NCBI GenBank assembly: GCA_024509875.1
Contig: JAMPIV010005032.1
Span: 18,658-82,657, forward strand
DNA: 64,000 bases
From: Oreohelix idahoensis
Lineage: Eukaryota; Mollusca; Gastropoda; Stylommatophora; Oreohelicidae
Reading direction: 5' to 3'
Part shown: positions 21,853 to 33,400 of the stretch, piece by piece
Layout of the letters: every line of letters starts with the position of its first letter
How positions within the stretch are numbered: position 1 is the first letter of the stretch
The notes under the pieces: model-generated
What the model saw: only the letters and a program-made list of their open reading frames with translations
What the model was told of the DNA's origin: nothing
The model's database searches: none
Made by a program: the position numbers and the translations under genes

Positions 21853-23075
21853 AAAAAATGAATAATTGTTTATTCATCAGAGTGTGATGTTATGGTTTTC
21901 GAAAATGGGCAGTTCACTTGGCAACTTTTAAGTTTTACTTAGCTGCCAATAGTTGTACCTGCTCCCGCTGATGTTTTGGTCTTTGCAGATAGATGACTGG
22001 ATTGCTCGCGTCCCTGGTCAAGATTAAGAGTTGCAGCACGTTACAAGTAGAATCAGGGAGTAACTGCAAAGCTGGTCCCGCGTCTCTAAGACCCTTCTGA
22101 TAATGGTGTCTAGCGTCGACTTCAAATCACTTATACCCTCACTTGTTCCAGAAATATACTTACTTACTTACTTAGTCATTCCTCTTCTACCGTGAGGTGT
22201 AGAGGTTTGGAAGAGAGAACGCCAGACTATTCTATCAGCTGTCTTCTTCCTGGCTGGTTCCATTCTAGTCCTCGGTCCTTCAAAGATTGTCTAATGTTGT
22301 CCTCCCAGCGGACTCTGGGTCGTCCTAGAGGTCTGGATCCCTGGCTCTTTGTTTCCCATGCTTGTCGTGGTAGCCGCTCTTCTCCCATTCTGCAGACATG
22401 GTCAAACCATCTTAGTTGGGACTGTTCTATTTGGGTCTGCAGCGGGTGGGATTTTAGGCCTTGACGTATCGTCTGGTCTAATATACACTCAACTAAAACC
22501 ACCAATTAGTATGACAAAAGAAGAGAAGCATACACCCTCTGAGTATTGAGTTTCCCGACACATACTTATGTGTCCTCATTTTCCTATTCCACCATCCCAT
22601 CTATCTCAGAACTTTTACCCTCTCTCTCTCTTTTTTTTTTAAATGTACGCCCGCTATCACGCGAGTCGAAATCTCATGTTAGTATGTCCAACCTGAGACT
22701 GATTTTATGTGAGTATCCTATTTTCCCTGTACCCTGAAAGGTGTCCTCTTTCTTTACCCTCTCTGAGAATTAATCTTAATCCCAGTGGGCGAAAAACTAT
22801 CTTTACATTTAAAATGAAAATTTTATATTTATCTTTAGTTGAAAATGTTAACAATATAGTTTGAATATGTTTACATTTACATCGGTTGAAAAGGTTGTAA
22901 ACTTTCATTACAGTTAGAGTGAATACCTTGTATATTTTACATTTACACTGGTTGAAAAGGTTAATAATATAACACGTATGTAGATCATTTCTTTCATCAT
23001 TCCCTTCCTGCTCCATATGGAGCTTGGGACTACTGTTAAGGCAGAATATTAATGTAATGTGTATCTTGACCACAC
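21760..23075 (+). repeat. Dispersed repeat, copy A (interrupted by a LINE piece)
   Basis: Blocks from GTAGTACATTCAAAATG to CTTGTTCCAGAAAT, and from TGAGTTTCCCGACACATACTT to CCTTCCTGCTCCATATGGA, match 51113-51895 in order and orientation with scattered changes. It carries short internal repeats of TTTACACTGGTTGAAAAGGTT. The LINE fragment at 22160-22479 is absent from the other copy. Confidence 0.8.
22160..22479 (-). mobile_element. 5'-truncated RTE-like LINE copy
   Basis: Same 3' end as the LINE at 4927: TAAG tail, then on the minus strand the C-terminal protein part (QTIRQGLKSHPLQTQ, RWFDHVCRMGEERLPRQ, RPRVRWEDNI). It begins inside the RT C-terminal domain, the usual 5' truncation. AATATAC at 22153-22159 and 22480-22486 is a 7-bp target duplication. 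The matching empty site is at about 51512. Confidence 0.85.
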
Positions 23076-23465
23076 TTAGGCTATTACCAGTTAATACATG
23101 CGGTAATACGTCTCTCTGTGGTTAATCATGTGTTTGCACGGGTTTTCACTTATATTGAACGCGAGATATTTAATACGTCATCGGTAGTTAATGACGTAAT
23201 GCGTTCTGTACTAATTTATGCCAACGGTCAATTATCTTGGCCTTTCGTGATTTGTAGTCTTCGAGGAAGGACGTATTATATGTAAGCTCCTGAGATACTG
23301 TGGAAGTTGAGCTATCAGTGGCATATTTTATTATTCGAAGGCCGCCACAATTATTATGATATTGTATAAGATGATCCAGAACCTAGTGAGAGGTTTGTGA
23401 CAACCTAAGAAGTATTCGTTATTTAATTCAGCGTCTACATTTGTCTGACTCACATTACGTGGGTG

Positions 23466-23694
23466 ATCATCGTTGTCGTAGATTTTTGATAGGTGAATTA
23501 AGACTTGGGTTGGTCCCTTCTGAATAGATTAGAATAAGTGATAGCCACAGTGAGAGATAATAATATAGAAATAGATTTCCACGAGTGAGATGGTAGAAAT
23601 TTATAGAGGCTGTCCCTGAAATCGAGAATCTTCTCTCTTTCAGCCTATCTTCTACAACAGATCTAGAGGAGTCAGACAGTCTAAAAACTATCTA

Positions 23695-23774
<80 letters not shown>

Positions 23775-25690
23775 ACTCACGTGCACACACACACAAGTGA
23801 CGACAGTTAGACGCACAGACGTGGAAAAACTATAACAATGATTATATAGATAATTGGGAACGAACTGACCGACACACTGAAATAAGTTCAAGTGAATTTT
23901 AATTATCATAATAAAATTCCATCACAACACATAAAATTACATCAAACATATACAAATAGTCATAAAGTCAATGAATTGCTACAAGAATGATAGACCCATT
24001 GGTATGAACTTTTCCCTTGATGTATAGCCCACAGTCCTGTTAGAAGAAAATTATAGCCCCAAAAAGTCACGGATACATATGCTTTAGTCTAAGATTTCCC
24101 TTTAAAGGTATGAACAGACTTTGATACTCTGATCTATCCTAAGGAAAATATTGTTAGCAACAAAACTTGCATAAAGAAATTTAAGACAGCAAAAATGGAT
24201 GCCAAAATACAACAATAAAGGAATCGCTCAGTCCTGCATTCACTCTATTCAGTCAGCCGTAATCACTGGCTTGCATTCGTACTTACAGCTTTGGTAGCAA
24301 CTTCTGGAAAAACAATTTTTAGGACATGCACGTACAGAATCTCCAGGGTTAGTCATTGGCTCCACAAACGTTTCCTTGGTTATTCTTATTTTAGGATATC
24401 TGGTTCTGTCACATTAAAATTGTCCAGGCACGAACGTTAACAGCGAGCAAAGTGTCAATAGCTTAGATTTCTAGTAACTAGGAATGTCAGGTAAATGCCT
24501 TCTCTCAGTATAGGACTTTATTTGGTCACACCACAACTAGTCAGAACTCCGTCGGAATGTTATTGATAGTAATATTTTACTGGCCACAAGGGCTGAAATG
24601 TACTTGAGGTTTTTCTCAGGAAGAATTAAAACTGGCTCGATGGGCCCGTTACTTAATTTAATCTTAAAGTTCATGTAATGGGTACTCTGTCGTTCTGGAT
24701 GCCAGCGTAATGCCAGACAGGTTTTACTTTATACACCCAAGTCTTAAAGAAAAAAAGTTTTTGTTCTTCACAGATATTTCTCCGTACTAAAACCGTTGGT
24801 AAAGTTGGGCTACCCCAGTTTCACTGAATAAAGAGAAAACAACATATAAAATACTTATACATACTATTCCTCGGTTATAACTTACATTACAAACTGCAAG
24901 CGTAGAGCTTGTCTTATCGTTTAAATCTCCCGTGAAATAAGTTAAATTTCCAAAATCAGTCATCATGAATTAGAAGTACATACGCATTTCGTCAATACTC
25001 AATGATGAATCAGTGCAGTTATAAGTTAGTTTAAAATATTATCGACTGATTGTTAGCAATTAAATTAAATTTATTTATAGCTGCATGAGTTTAAGCTAGA
25101 AATTATAATTTATTTTGCTATCCACTGAAACACGTCATCTAGAGAATATAACAGACTTATAAATTTAATTTTCTCTGCACAGAAATCTAACTAGTAAAAT
25201 GAAATAAGCGATTATCACTGAATCACTCAATACTTTTAGATATATAATATATATAATATATTTACCTGAACACAGAACTACTAAGAACTAAATCCACTTC
25301 GACCAACTAAATGATGCTTCTATTAACAGAGACCTTTAGGAATCGAACGCTAGATCGTTCTAGTCTTGACTGTGGAGTACTGCGTGAATGAAGTCTAAAA
25401 CTCTGGTTTATATCTTAAACAGACAAAGGATGCGCGCTATTTTCACAAACCCCCGTCTCCCCCTCTCATTTTAACACTTCACATTCCCTTAGACGCTGGC
25501 CATAACTGCCAGAACGCGTCTTCACACCTCACGCCGATATGTCTCATTTCTGAGCGATGCAGATGACAGTTTCCACACCTCACGCCGAGAAACGTAGCCG
25601 AAGAAAACTCGTGTCAGATGAAAATGCAGACAAATGTCTGCTCTCTATGTCTGACTAGACGAATTCTCACACTATTTCGTTTCATCCAGG
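23466..25690. repeat. LTR-like non-coding repeat relic
   Basis: Shares ordered blocks with 57640-58200: GTTGTCGTA-ATTTTT-GATAGGT, TAGAAATAGATTT(C)CACGAGTGA, CAGCCTATCT, a CACACAC patch, GTGACRAC and ACAA-TATGGTTAATTGGG-like sequence. No frame of length is present. This looks like a retroelement LTR or other dispersed non-coding repeat; edges are unresolved. Confidence 0.4.
23697..23772. repeat. (TA)n microsatellite
   Basis: About 38 TA units, bounded by CTATCTA and CCACTCACG. A short frame across it is an artefact. Confidence 0.95.
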
Positions 25691-27319
25691 GACTGACATA
25701 TTACGCAATAAATGCGTTACTAGTATGAGAAAAGAAACGGCGAAGTCAGAATGGGAAAGTAATATTATTTCGCAATCGAACGAATGCGAACAACAGGAAA
25801 AGGATAAAAGAGCGATAATAAAGTAGAGGACACTGGTAGAAAAAGAAAAGAATATAGAAAATTTATTGATCATAAATCTCTATGCCACAATCGTTCGTAT
25901 GCACCCCTAGTACAGCGGCCAGAAATGTATTGATGAGACGTGACTATTGAAGAACAGGGCGAAGTATCTATATATATATATCTGCCATGCCATTTTTCCA
26001 TTATGTCGTTATCTGCTATTATTAATAAACGTCAACCATATTATGTGGACCCATCCACCTCACGGCTTGGATTCGTCAGAACTGATGTCATGTATGTTTT
26101 TGCCCGTCTCCATTCGTGTTAGTCAGTACGATGCCTATTTTGTCACTGAACTTTGCAATATATTCAACTATATACTACAAGAGTAATATCACCCGTAACA
26201 ACGGATTATATGGTGGCCTCCAGTATGGGGATCGTAATCAAGAACGTTGTCCTTATATACCATGAACAGACTGTTTGTGAATGACAAATTTGTTCAAGTA
26301 CGTTACATGACCTTGTCACCGTCGACCCTGATCTACATATTCTGGTATCTATTGCGCATGACTGCCGGCTCAGTTGTTAACCGTCAATTTCCGCCATGTT
26401 TCAAGCAATGAATGCTTCACCTCAGGTCCACTTCCAGATGTCGTTTTTCAAGGTTGCTGTCGTTGTCAAGTGATGTTCGTGGCCATTGTTTACTGTACCA
26501 TTATATCATACGCGTCTGTGTTGGACCACGATTCCGTGGCAGCATTGGATTCATCTACTAACTAGCATCTGGAGGATCGCGGTTTGTCAGATAAGTGGCC
26601 TGTTTTTTGTTGCATAGTGAGCAGTTACGTTTGATAGACCCTTTCTATCATTTTTTCTTCGTGTAACTACCGGTATTCATGTTCTGTTGTCTTTGCGGGC
26701 GGTTGGGAGGAGATTTAATGCAAGCGAGAACATATCATTGCAAGATGACCGCACATTGAACGTTCTGTAAGGGCTAGATTGTAAATTTCATTTGAGCGGT
26801 ATTTTCCGGTTCGAGAAAATCTCACCGACGTTTTTCTAACCGCTGGATGATTTTTTCGATAATTCATGTTAGTGTTGAAGTGTCGTTTATTTGTTTGTAA
26901 ATGCATTGTTGTCTAGTTCCATTTTCCTTATTTTTGTGATAGTTTTGTTCGTGCTGTTGTTCTCATCTGCCTTTCGCCTAGTTTATTCAGTATATGTTTA
27001 TACCTTGTCTGGGTCCTGTCTCTTCTATTTTTAGCAGCGAGATTGACCTAATTGCTGTTTTCCTTTTTGTTCTCCATTAGAATTTTCTTTCCTTACTGCT
27101 AGTGTTTCACTGTTTGTCCATATTCTTTGCTTATACTATTACTTTATATATAATGTTTTCTTGCACCATTTTTTTTCTGCTTCACTACATTGATATTATA
27201 TAAATTTGCATTGCTATTATTGCTAAAAACTACTGCCACATTATTTGCTTACAGTAAGCTGTAAAGCAACAAGCCATAATATTTATATGTCGACTAAGTG
27301 AGCCACATGATTAGTTAAC
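25691..27319. other. Intergenic stretch, nothing recognisable
   Basis: AT-rich, with only short frames lacking motifs. A small TA run is at about 25970. The part just before 27320 may be the leader of the gag-like relic. Confidence 0.5.
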
Positions 27320-28103
27320 ATGGCTACCTTGGATTACTTTGTCGAGCAGGACAAAGAATTTGGTTTGGAGGGTGAAGCTTTAAAAACATATGCATACACT
27401 GAGCTTGCTAAGGAATAAAAGAGGCTCTCGGAGGAACAGTGGGGTTTAAAAAAAAATTGTGGGAATATGAGGAAGAGGTGGCGGTCCTGGAACTTGATAA
27501 GTTGAAACTTTATGATCTTAGTACTCGCCAGAAAAAGAGCTAGAGGATGAGGTGAGCTCGTTTAAAAATTTACTTGACGAAGATAAGAGTGTCAGGGGTG
27601 AACTTGATAAGCTTAATATTGCTTTAAAGGTAGACTGTCATGCACAAGTGGCTCAGATTCAGGAGCTGACATCTGAGGTGTCGCTTTTGAGATTAAAGGT
27701 TAATATAAAAGGAGTAACAGACCGGGACTTGAAAGGTTCTTCTAGTCAGTTGGAGAATAAAGTGGCAACACTTGAACTTGATAATCAAGAACTCAGATGC
27801 CTTCAAAATCGACAAGACAATTTGACTCGTGATAGGGTGGCTAACTTTGAGGCATTGCTCATTAAGGAGAACAGTAAAAATGTGAACCGTGAAGAGGTAA
27901 ATATGAGAAAGAGTGAAGAGATTTCACTCAAGGATTTGGAAATTGCTAAATTATGGAAAAGGGTTGATGGTTTGCTGGATGTTGTGTTAAACAACAATAT
28001 ATTGTCAAACATTAGTTATAAAAAAACTATTGTACAACATGCCAGTGGTACTAAAACTTCTTCGTTTATCTTCCAAGTTCAAGTTAATATCATTACTGGT
28101 TAA
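27320..28103 (+). pseudogene. Decayed Gag-like coiled-coil N terminus
   Basis: From ATG 27320 (MATLDYFVEQDKEFGLEGEAL) the start resembles the Gag heads at 3053 and 61710 (short helix with G-x-E-x-x-L, then a charged helix). A stop follows after 32 codons, and a frame change lies near 27450. From 27552 a 183-codon frame is rich in Leu, Glu, Lys and Asn with heptad-like spacing (LENKVATLELDNQEL), a probable coiled coil. No capsid, zinc knuckle, protease or RT follows. Most likely the broken 5' end of a retroelement gag; a host coiled-coil exon is less likely because of the in-frame stop. Confidence 0.5.
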
Positions 28104-28594
28104 CTCCGCCAGAGGTGGTAATTCTTGGATGATACTACTATCTTTTTCTTGTATAACTCAGGTTCATTCAATTCCTTCTTTGATGTTATAGTGACCTCTC
28201 ATATAGTGGTAGTGTAAACAAGGATGGCATACTTTCAGCAACATTTAAGGATGAAATCAAATTCACGCTGATCCTTTAAAACTTTTAATAACATAATACT
28301 GTAACAAGCATGATGAGTCATTCAAATAATAGAGCTCGCATATAATCATAAATTGGATCCTTGAACATCAGGGGTACCTCATACATGAGCTCTATGTCTT
28401 GTCAACTTTCATATTCCTCTTTATCATGTTAACTCCTGTAGACATTCTTAGTCTTCCCAAATCTGCTACTATTTACTCGTGGTACCTATGCTTCTCAATA
28501 GCGTATCATATCTTTTATATACTTATAGATTTTTCTTGGCGAACTGGTCAGACCTGCCTCTATAACCGTTCCTAGAAACAAAATCCATTTTATG

Positions 28595-28597
<3 letters not shown>
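28104..28597. other. Intergenic stretch, nothing recognisable
   Basis: AT-rich sequence between the gag-like relic and a TA microsatellite, without frames or repeats that I can identify. Confidence 0.5.

Positions 28598-28682
<85 letters not shown>
28598..28682. repeat. (TA)n microsatellite, left part of a split repeat
   Basis: About 40 TA units end at the left LTR (28684). TA repeats resume at 36927 directly after the right LTR, so the Gypsy element landed inside this microsatellite. Confidence 0.93.
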
Positions 28683-28683
<1 letters not shown>

Positions 28684-28687
<4 letters not shown>

Positions 28688-30303
28688 ACAGCGCCATCTT
28701 GAGGTCTGTCGTTCTCGGCGCTGGCCCCATCTGAGCAGTCATGTTGTCTATGTGGTTTAGTGCCTTTTGATCACGTTATCTTCAAGCACATTTATTACAA
28801 GGCCATAATAAGCCTACATATTAGTAGTGTTTTTGCTCTAGTTGTGTATATCTGTGTTTTCATGCATTCTGGAGCAATAATCGCGTGTGTTATCTGTGTG
28901 GCGCAGATTAATGCGCGTAAGCGCGCAGTAAATTGAGTGGTTAGGCCAGGGCTTATAAAAAGGGGTAGCAAGCGGCGAAACCGGTCTATGTTTGAGAGAG
29001 CCGCCCAGTGAGAACAGACTAAGAAGACACACAAGAGCCAAGCTGTAAATGCCTTGAGCACGTGAGTTAATTTAAATTAGCATTAGTTTTCTAGGATTCT
29101 GAAATTATATCGATGTGGCTATTTTAATGTTTAATGGAATAAATAGATAGATAGATAGATGTGAAAGTTTAAGAGCGATTATTTCATTCTTCAGAAAGGC
29201 AGACATAGTGTGAGGCTATTTCACTGCGAAATTTAGATAAGATTAACAATCGCAAGATAGCAACCTCGTGGTGATAAAAGGCGGTGATAGCGAGTCTGAT
29301 TAAACACGCTCCGCGTGTTAAACCTATAATATGTTATGCCGAGCGACACGCGGTGTATTTAGTTCCAGTTTTTGGTTAAAGCCAAGAATATTATTCTTTA
29401 ATGTAAGAGTAATTTTATTTTATCCTTTAATGTAAAAGTAATTAAGTGTATTTCACGATTATTGATTATTCTACTGTTTATCTTTAGTGGTTACTTAGAA
29501 GGGAGAATAGTCATTTAGATTTCTGGTGCGTAAGGCAAGTTGAGACAGGTGTTTCTCTGTTGGCTCCTGGTGGAGCATGGAAACACCAATCGTCACTTAC
29601 GACATGTTCAGAGTGCGGGAACGAGTATTGATGTGGGTCGGTTGAGAGGTAGTAGTTAATTCTCATTATTGAGATTATTTGTTGTACATGTATTGAAGAA
29701 TATGATTTTATGTCCAGTTGATTATTATTGTTATGTGAACTTGGTTTGTGAGAGCACGTGGGCGTACTTAGAGTTGTATATTTCTCTCCTCCGCTCCTGA
29801 GGGAGCATGGGGCCACCGGTGTGGTTTGTCTCAGCATGAAGCATTCAGATGCTCTTGCAGTAGTGGTTTCGGTAGCAGCCTATGTTACCCGGTGCGATTG
29901 CCAGCCTCATGCACAACACCATACTAGTCGCATTGGACGACACGCATGAGTGTGTGAGATAGTTGATGATATCAGGTGGGCGCATGTTTTCTTTATGGTA
30001 AGTGTTATTATCCATGCTATTAATGTTCACTTAGACATTGTTTTATTTATTGTTTTTCAGACAGTCTATGAACACTGACTGGGTGTTCGTTGGATTGTTT
30101 GTTGGATTGTTTGTTTGGTGTTCGGTTCTGTTCGGTAGAATTAAATGTTGATCTGCATAAGGCTTTGGGTTGCTTGAATTGTTAAGTCTGCTGCTGAGAG
30201 GGTTGCAAGCAACCAATAATTGCAACCCCTGTCAAACGATCCTTTATAAATTTTCTTGGTGCACGGGTCTTGGGTGTGAGGTACCCCTAGCGCCCCTGTC
30301 ACA
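28684..30303 (+). repeat. 5' LTR of the intact Gypsy element
   Basis: Starts TGTGACAGCG, ends CCCTGTCACA, 1620 bp. The right copy is 35304-36926. I count about eight substitutions and one 3-bp length change between them (for example CAAGCACATT/CAAGCAGATT, GGCGAAACC/GGCTAAACC), roughly 0.5 percent. Frames inside it recur in both LTRs and are not genes. Confidence 0.95.
28954..28961 (+). promoter_or_regulatory. TATA box in the LTR
   Basis: TATAAAAA inside GGCTTATAAAAAGGGG; an AATAAA poly(A) signal follows at 29139. Together they suggest U3 before and R after about 28985. The right LTR has the same elements. Confidence 0.6.
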
Positions 30304-30464
30304 AGTGGCGTCGTCGACAGGATTGACAGACAGCACGCAGTGAAGCAACTCTTCAGCAATCAGAGCAGCAACAGCCGAAACAGTAGAACACCCAGTTCAG
30401 TGCAAGGCAAGGGACGGGATCATCCAGTTTGTCAAGATTTCTAGTCAACTCTACTAGCAACAAG

Positions 30465-33400
30465 ATGGCGGCACGCAACACACGTGCTGCTAGTAGAACT
30501 GATAACGAAGATGTGGCTGAGGTGGATGACCCTGTAGTAGGGCTGGATCGTCAACCAGAACGAGTACAGTACATCGTGGTACCTACTCACAAGAGAGTGC
30601 GGTGCTTTGGGGAGCGCACGGGTCCTACGGCTGAGGAATATGTCAGAGAGGTGAGAGCTGCCTGGAGAGTAGGGATGATGAGTAAAGAGGACCAGGCAGA
30701 TGTTATTCTTGACAGTGTGACCCCAAGTGTCCGTAGGGAGCTGAGGATTCAGGCTGATGACGGTGACCCAGAAGCAATGCTACATTCCATTCTTAGGGTG
30801 TATGGGGAGCGTCGGAGCATCCCAGAAGTAATGGCCGCGTTCTACTCTACCCGGCAAGGTGCAAGGGAGTCTCTTTGGGAATTCTCCCATCGCATTCACG
30901 AGGTGTTTGAAAGTGTTGTAAGGGCACAAAAGCAGAACAATGTCACTCCTTTGGCGCCATCCTTTCTTCGTGACCAGTTTGCTGCTTGTCTGAGAGATGA
31001 CCTAGTAAGAAAGCTTGCAAAGGAAATGATCTTTAAGGAGCCTACAGCATCGTTTAAGTCGGTGAGGGACTATGCCCTACGGTTTTTAGAGATTGAACAC
31101 GCCCCTGGGGCTGGTGTTGCCAGCGTCGGAGTAGTAAATACCGTGACGGTACCCGATATACACGCATTAGGCGCAGAAGTAGAGCGGCTGAGAGCACAGG
31201 TGGCTCAATTAGAGGCTAAAATTGATGCGATGTCTCAGGAGCAGGGGGGACGTACCAGGACAGTTCGCTGTTTTAGACGCAGAAGACTAAGGCCACGTAC
31301 AGAATCGATATCCACAGGCATTAAACTAGATTCCTCTGCGGCTGGGAGTCAGGTTAAGGAAAGGGAACAGAATGGCTCAGAGATAAAGATGGTTGGTGGT
31401 CGACCGGAATGTGATGTACTAATAGCAGGGAAGAAAGTCAGGTGTATTCTTGATACTGGGTCGCAAGTTTCAACTGTTACGGAACAGTGCTTTCAGCAGC
31501 TTTTTGGAGATCTGGCCCTGGATGAAAGTAAATGGGTACGACTAACTGCTGCCAATGGTGTCACGATTCCTTATGCTGGCCATCTAGTGGTTGACGTCAA
31601 AATTGGGGAGTGCCATGTCAAGAACTGTGGCATCTATGTAGTTAAAAGTGTGAATGGGCCTGACAAAGCGCCTGGTATAATAGGCACCAACATACTGGCG
31701 GAAGTAAAGAACATCCACAGCTTCCTCAAATGGCAAGCTCCTGGAAAAGACACACAAGAGGTAATGTTAGATAGAGTGAAGGTGTGGGTTGCAGGAGGAA
31801 GAAAAACCTACATACCAGCTCGCTCGATCGCTACTATACAGGTGAAATGTAGAAGAGGCTCCAGATTAGAGAAGACAGTGCTTTTTGAACCCTCAAGAGA
31901 CTTAGACCATAAAGGGCTGGTTATATGTCACACACTAACTGTACTCAGAGGAAGGTTCTGTCAGGTCCAAGCAGTAAATCTTGGAGATGAAGACCTTTTG
32001 CTGGCTAGGGGTACTCAAGTTGGAGAACTTTCTGAGGCATGCGCAGACTATGAGAGACACTTCAGAGTTGTTGGAGCCCAGGAAGTGGAGATATCTGCAC
32101 AGCCGGGATGCCCAGCCAGGGTACCTGTTTGCAGCCCAGTTGATTTAAATGGGTTTGAAGGCAGCCAGGACGAAAAGCGCCAACTACAGAAGTTACTACA
32201 ACAATATAACAGCCTTTTCGCTAAAGATGAGAATGATGTAGGGTATACAAGTAAGGTATCTCATTCGATTCAGTTGACGGATGATACTCCAGTAAAACAA
32301 CCCTACAGGCGAATTCCTCCAGCTTTCTACAAAGAGGTGCAAGACCACCTTCGGGGTCTCCTCGACAAACAAATTATAAGAGAAAGTTCAAGCCCCTGGG
32401 CTTTGCCTATTGTGCTCGTGAGGAAGAAAGATGGCAAACTGCGATTATGTCTAGACTTCAGAGCTGTCAATGCCAAGACCAAAAAGGACGCCTACCCTCT
32501 TCCTCGTGTGGAGGAATATTTAGATGCTTTAGGAGGAGCAAAAATATTTTCTTCACTAGATCTAGCAAGTGGCTACTATCAGGTAGCTATGAGGGCAGAG
32601 GATCAAGAGAAAACGGCGTTCACCACCCCATTTGGATTGTATGAGTACACTAGAATGCCCATGGGACTAGCTAATTCGGCCAGTACTTTTCAGCGACTGA
32701 TGCAGAGTTCCATGCATGATATGATGTTCCAGCTGTTACTGGTCTATCTAGATGACATTCTTGTGTATTCAACCGGCTTTGCAGAACACCTGCGGCGGCT
32801 TGAAAAAGTGTTCCAGCGGTTGCAACAACTAGGCCTGAAATTGAATGCAGCTAAATGTCATTTCTGCAAGCCGAAGGTGGAATTTTTGGGTCATACGGTG
32901 TCTGAAAAGGGCATTGGTGCGATGGAGGATAAGATACAAGCTATTACAAGGGCATCAATACCCAGAACACAGACAGAGTTACGTGCATTCCTCGGTCTTG
33001 CCAGTTATTATCGGAGGTTTGTGCCCGGGTTTGCCACTATAGCACGCCCACTGCATGAACTGGTTGCTCAGTTAAATGAAGACCAAGATCCACAGGGTAA
33101 ACGAAGGTCCAGGAAAACTGCCATAGGAGAACTGTGGACCCAAGAGTGTGATGTTGCTTTTAAGCAGTTGAAAGCTATGCTTACGTCTACCCCTCTTCTT
33201 GGTTTCCCAGATTTTTCTGTGCCCTTTATACTGGAAGTGGATGCCTCATACCAGGGATTGGGAGCCGTGCTGTCACAAGTGCAAGATGGCAAGAAAAGGG
33301 TGTTAGCATATGCCAGTCGCACTCTGCGACCATCAGAGAAAAATGCCAAAAGTAGCATGAAACTTGAACTGCTAAGTATGAAATGGGCTATGACGGAAAA

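Noticed and set aside
28795..30359. Several 60-108-codon frames, with twins at 35415-37009
   Set aside because: They are LTR sequence present in both LTRs of the intact element and have no motifs; one at the right runs into the TA repeat.
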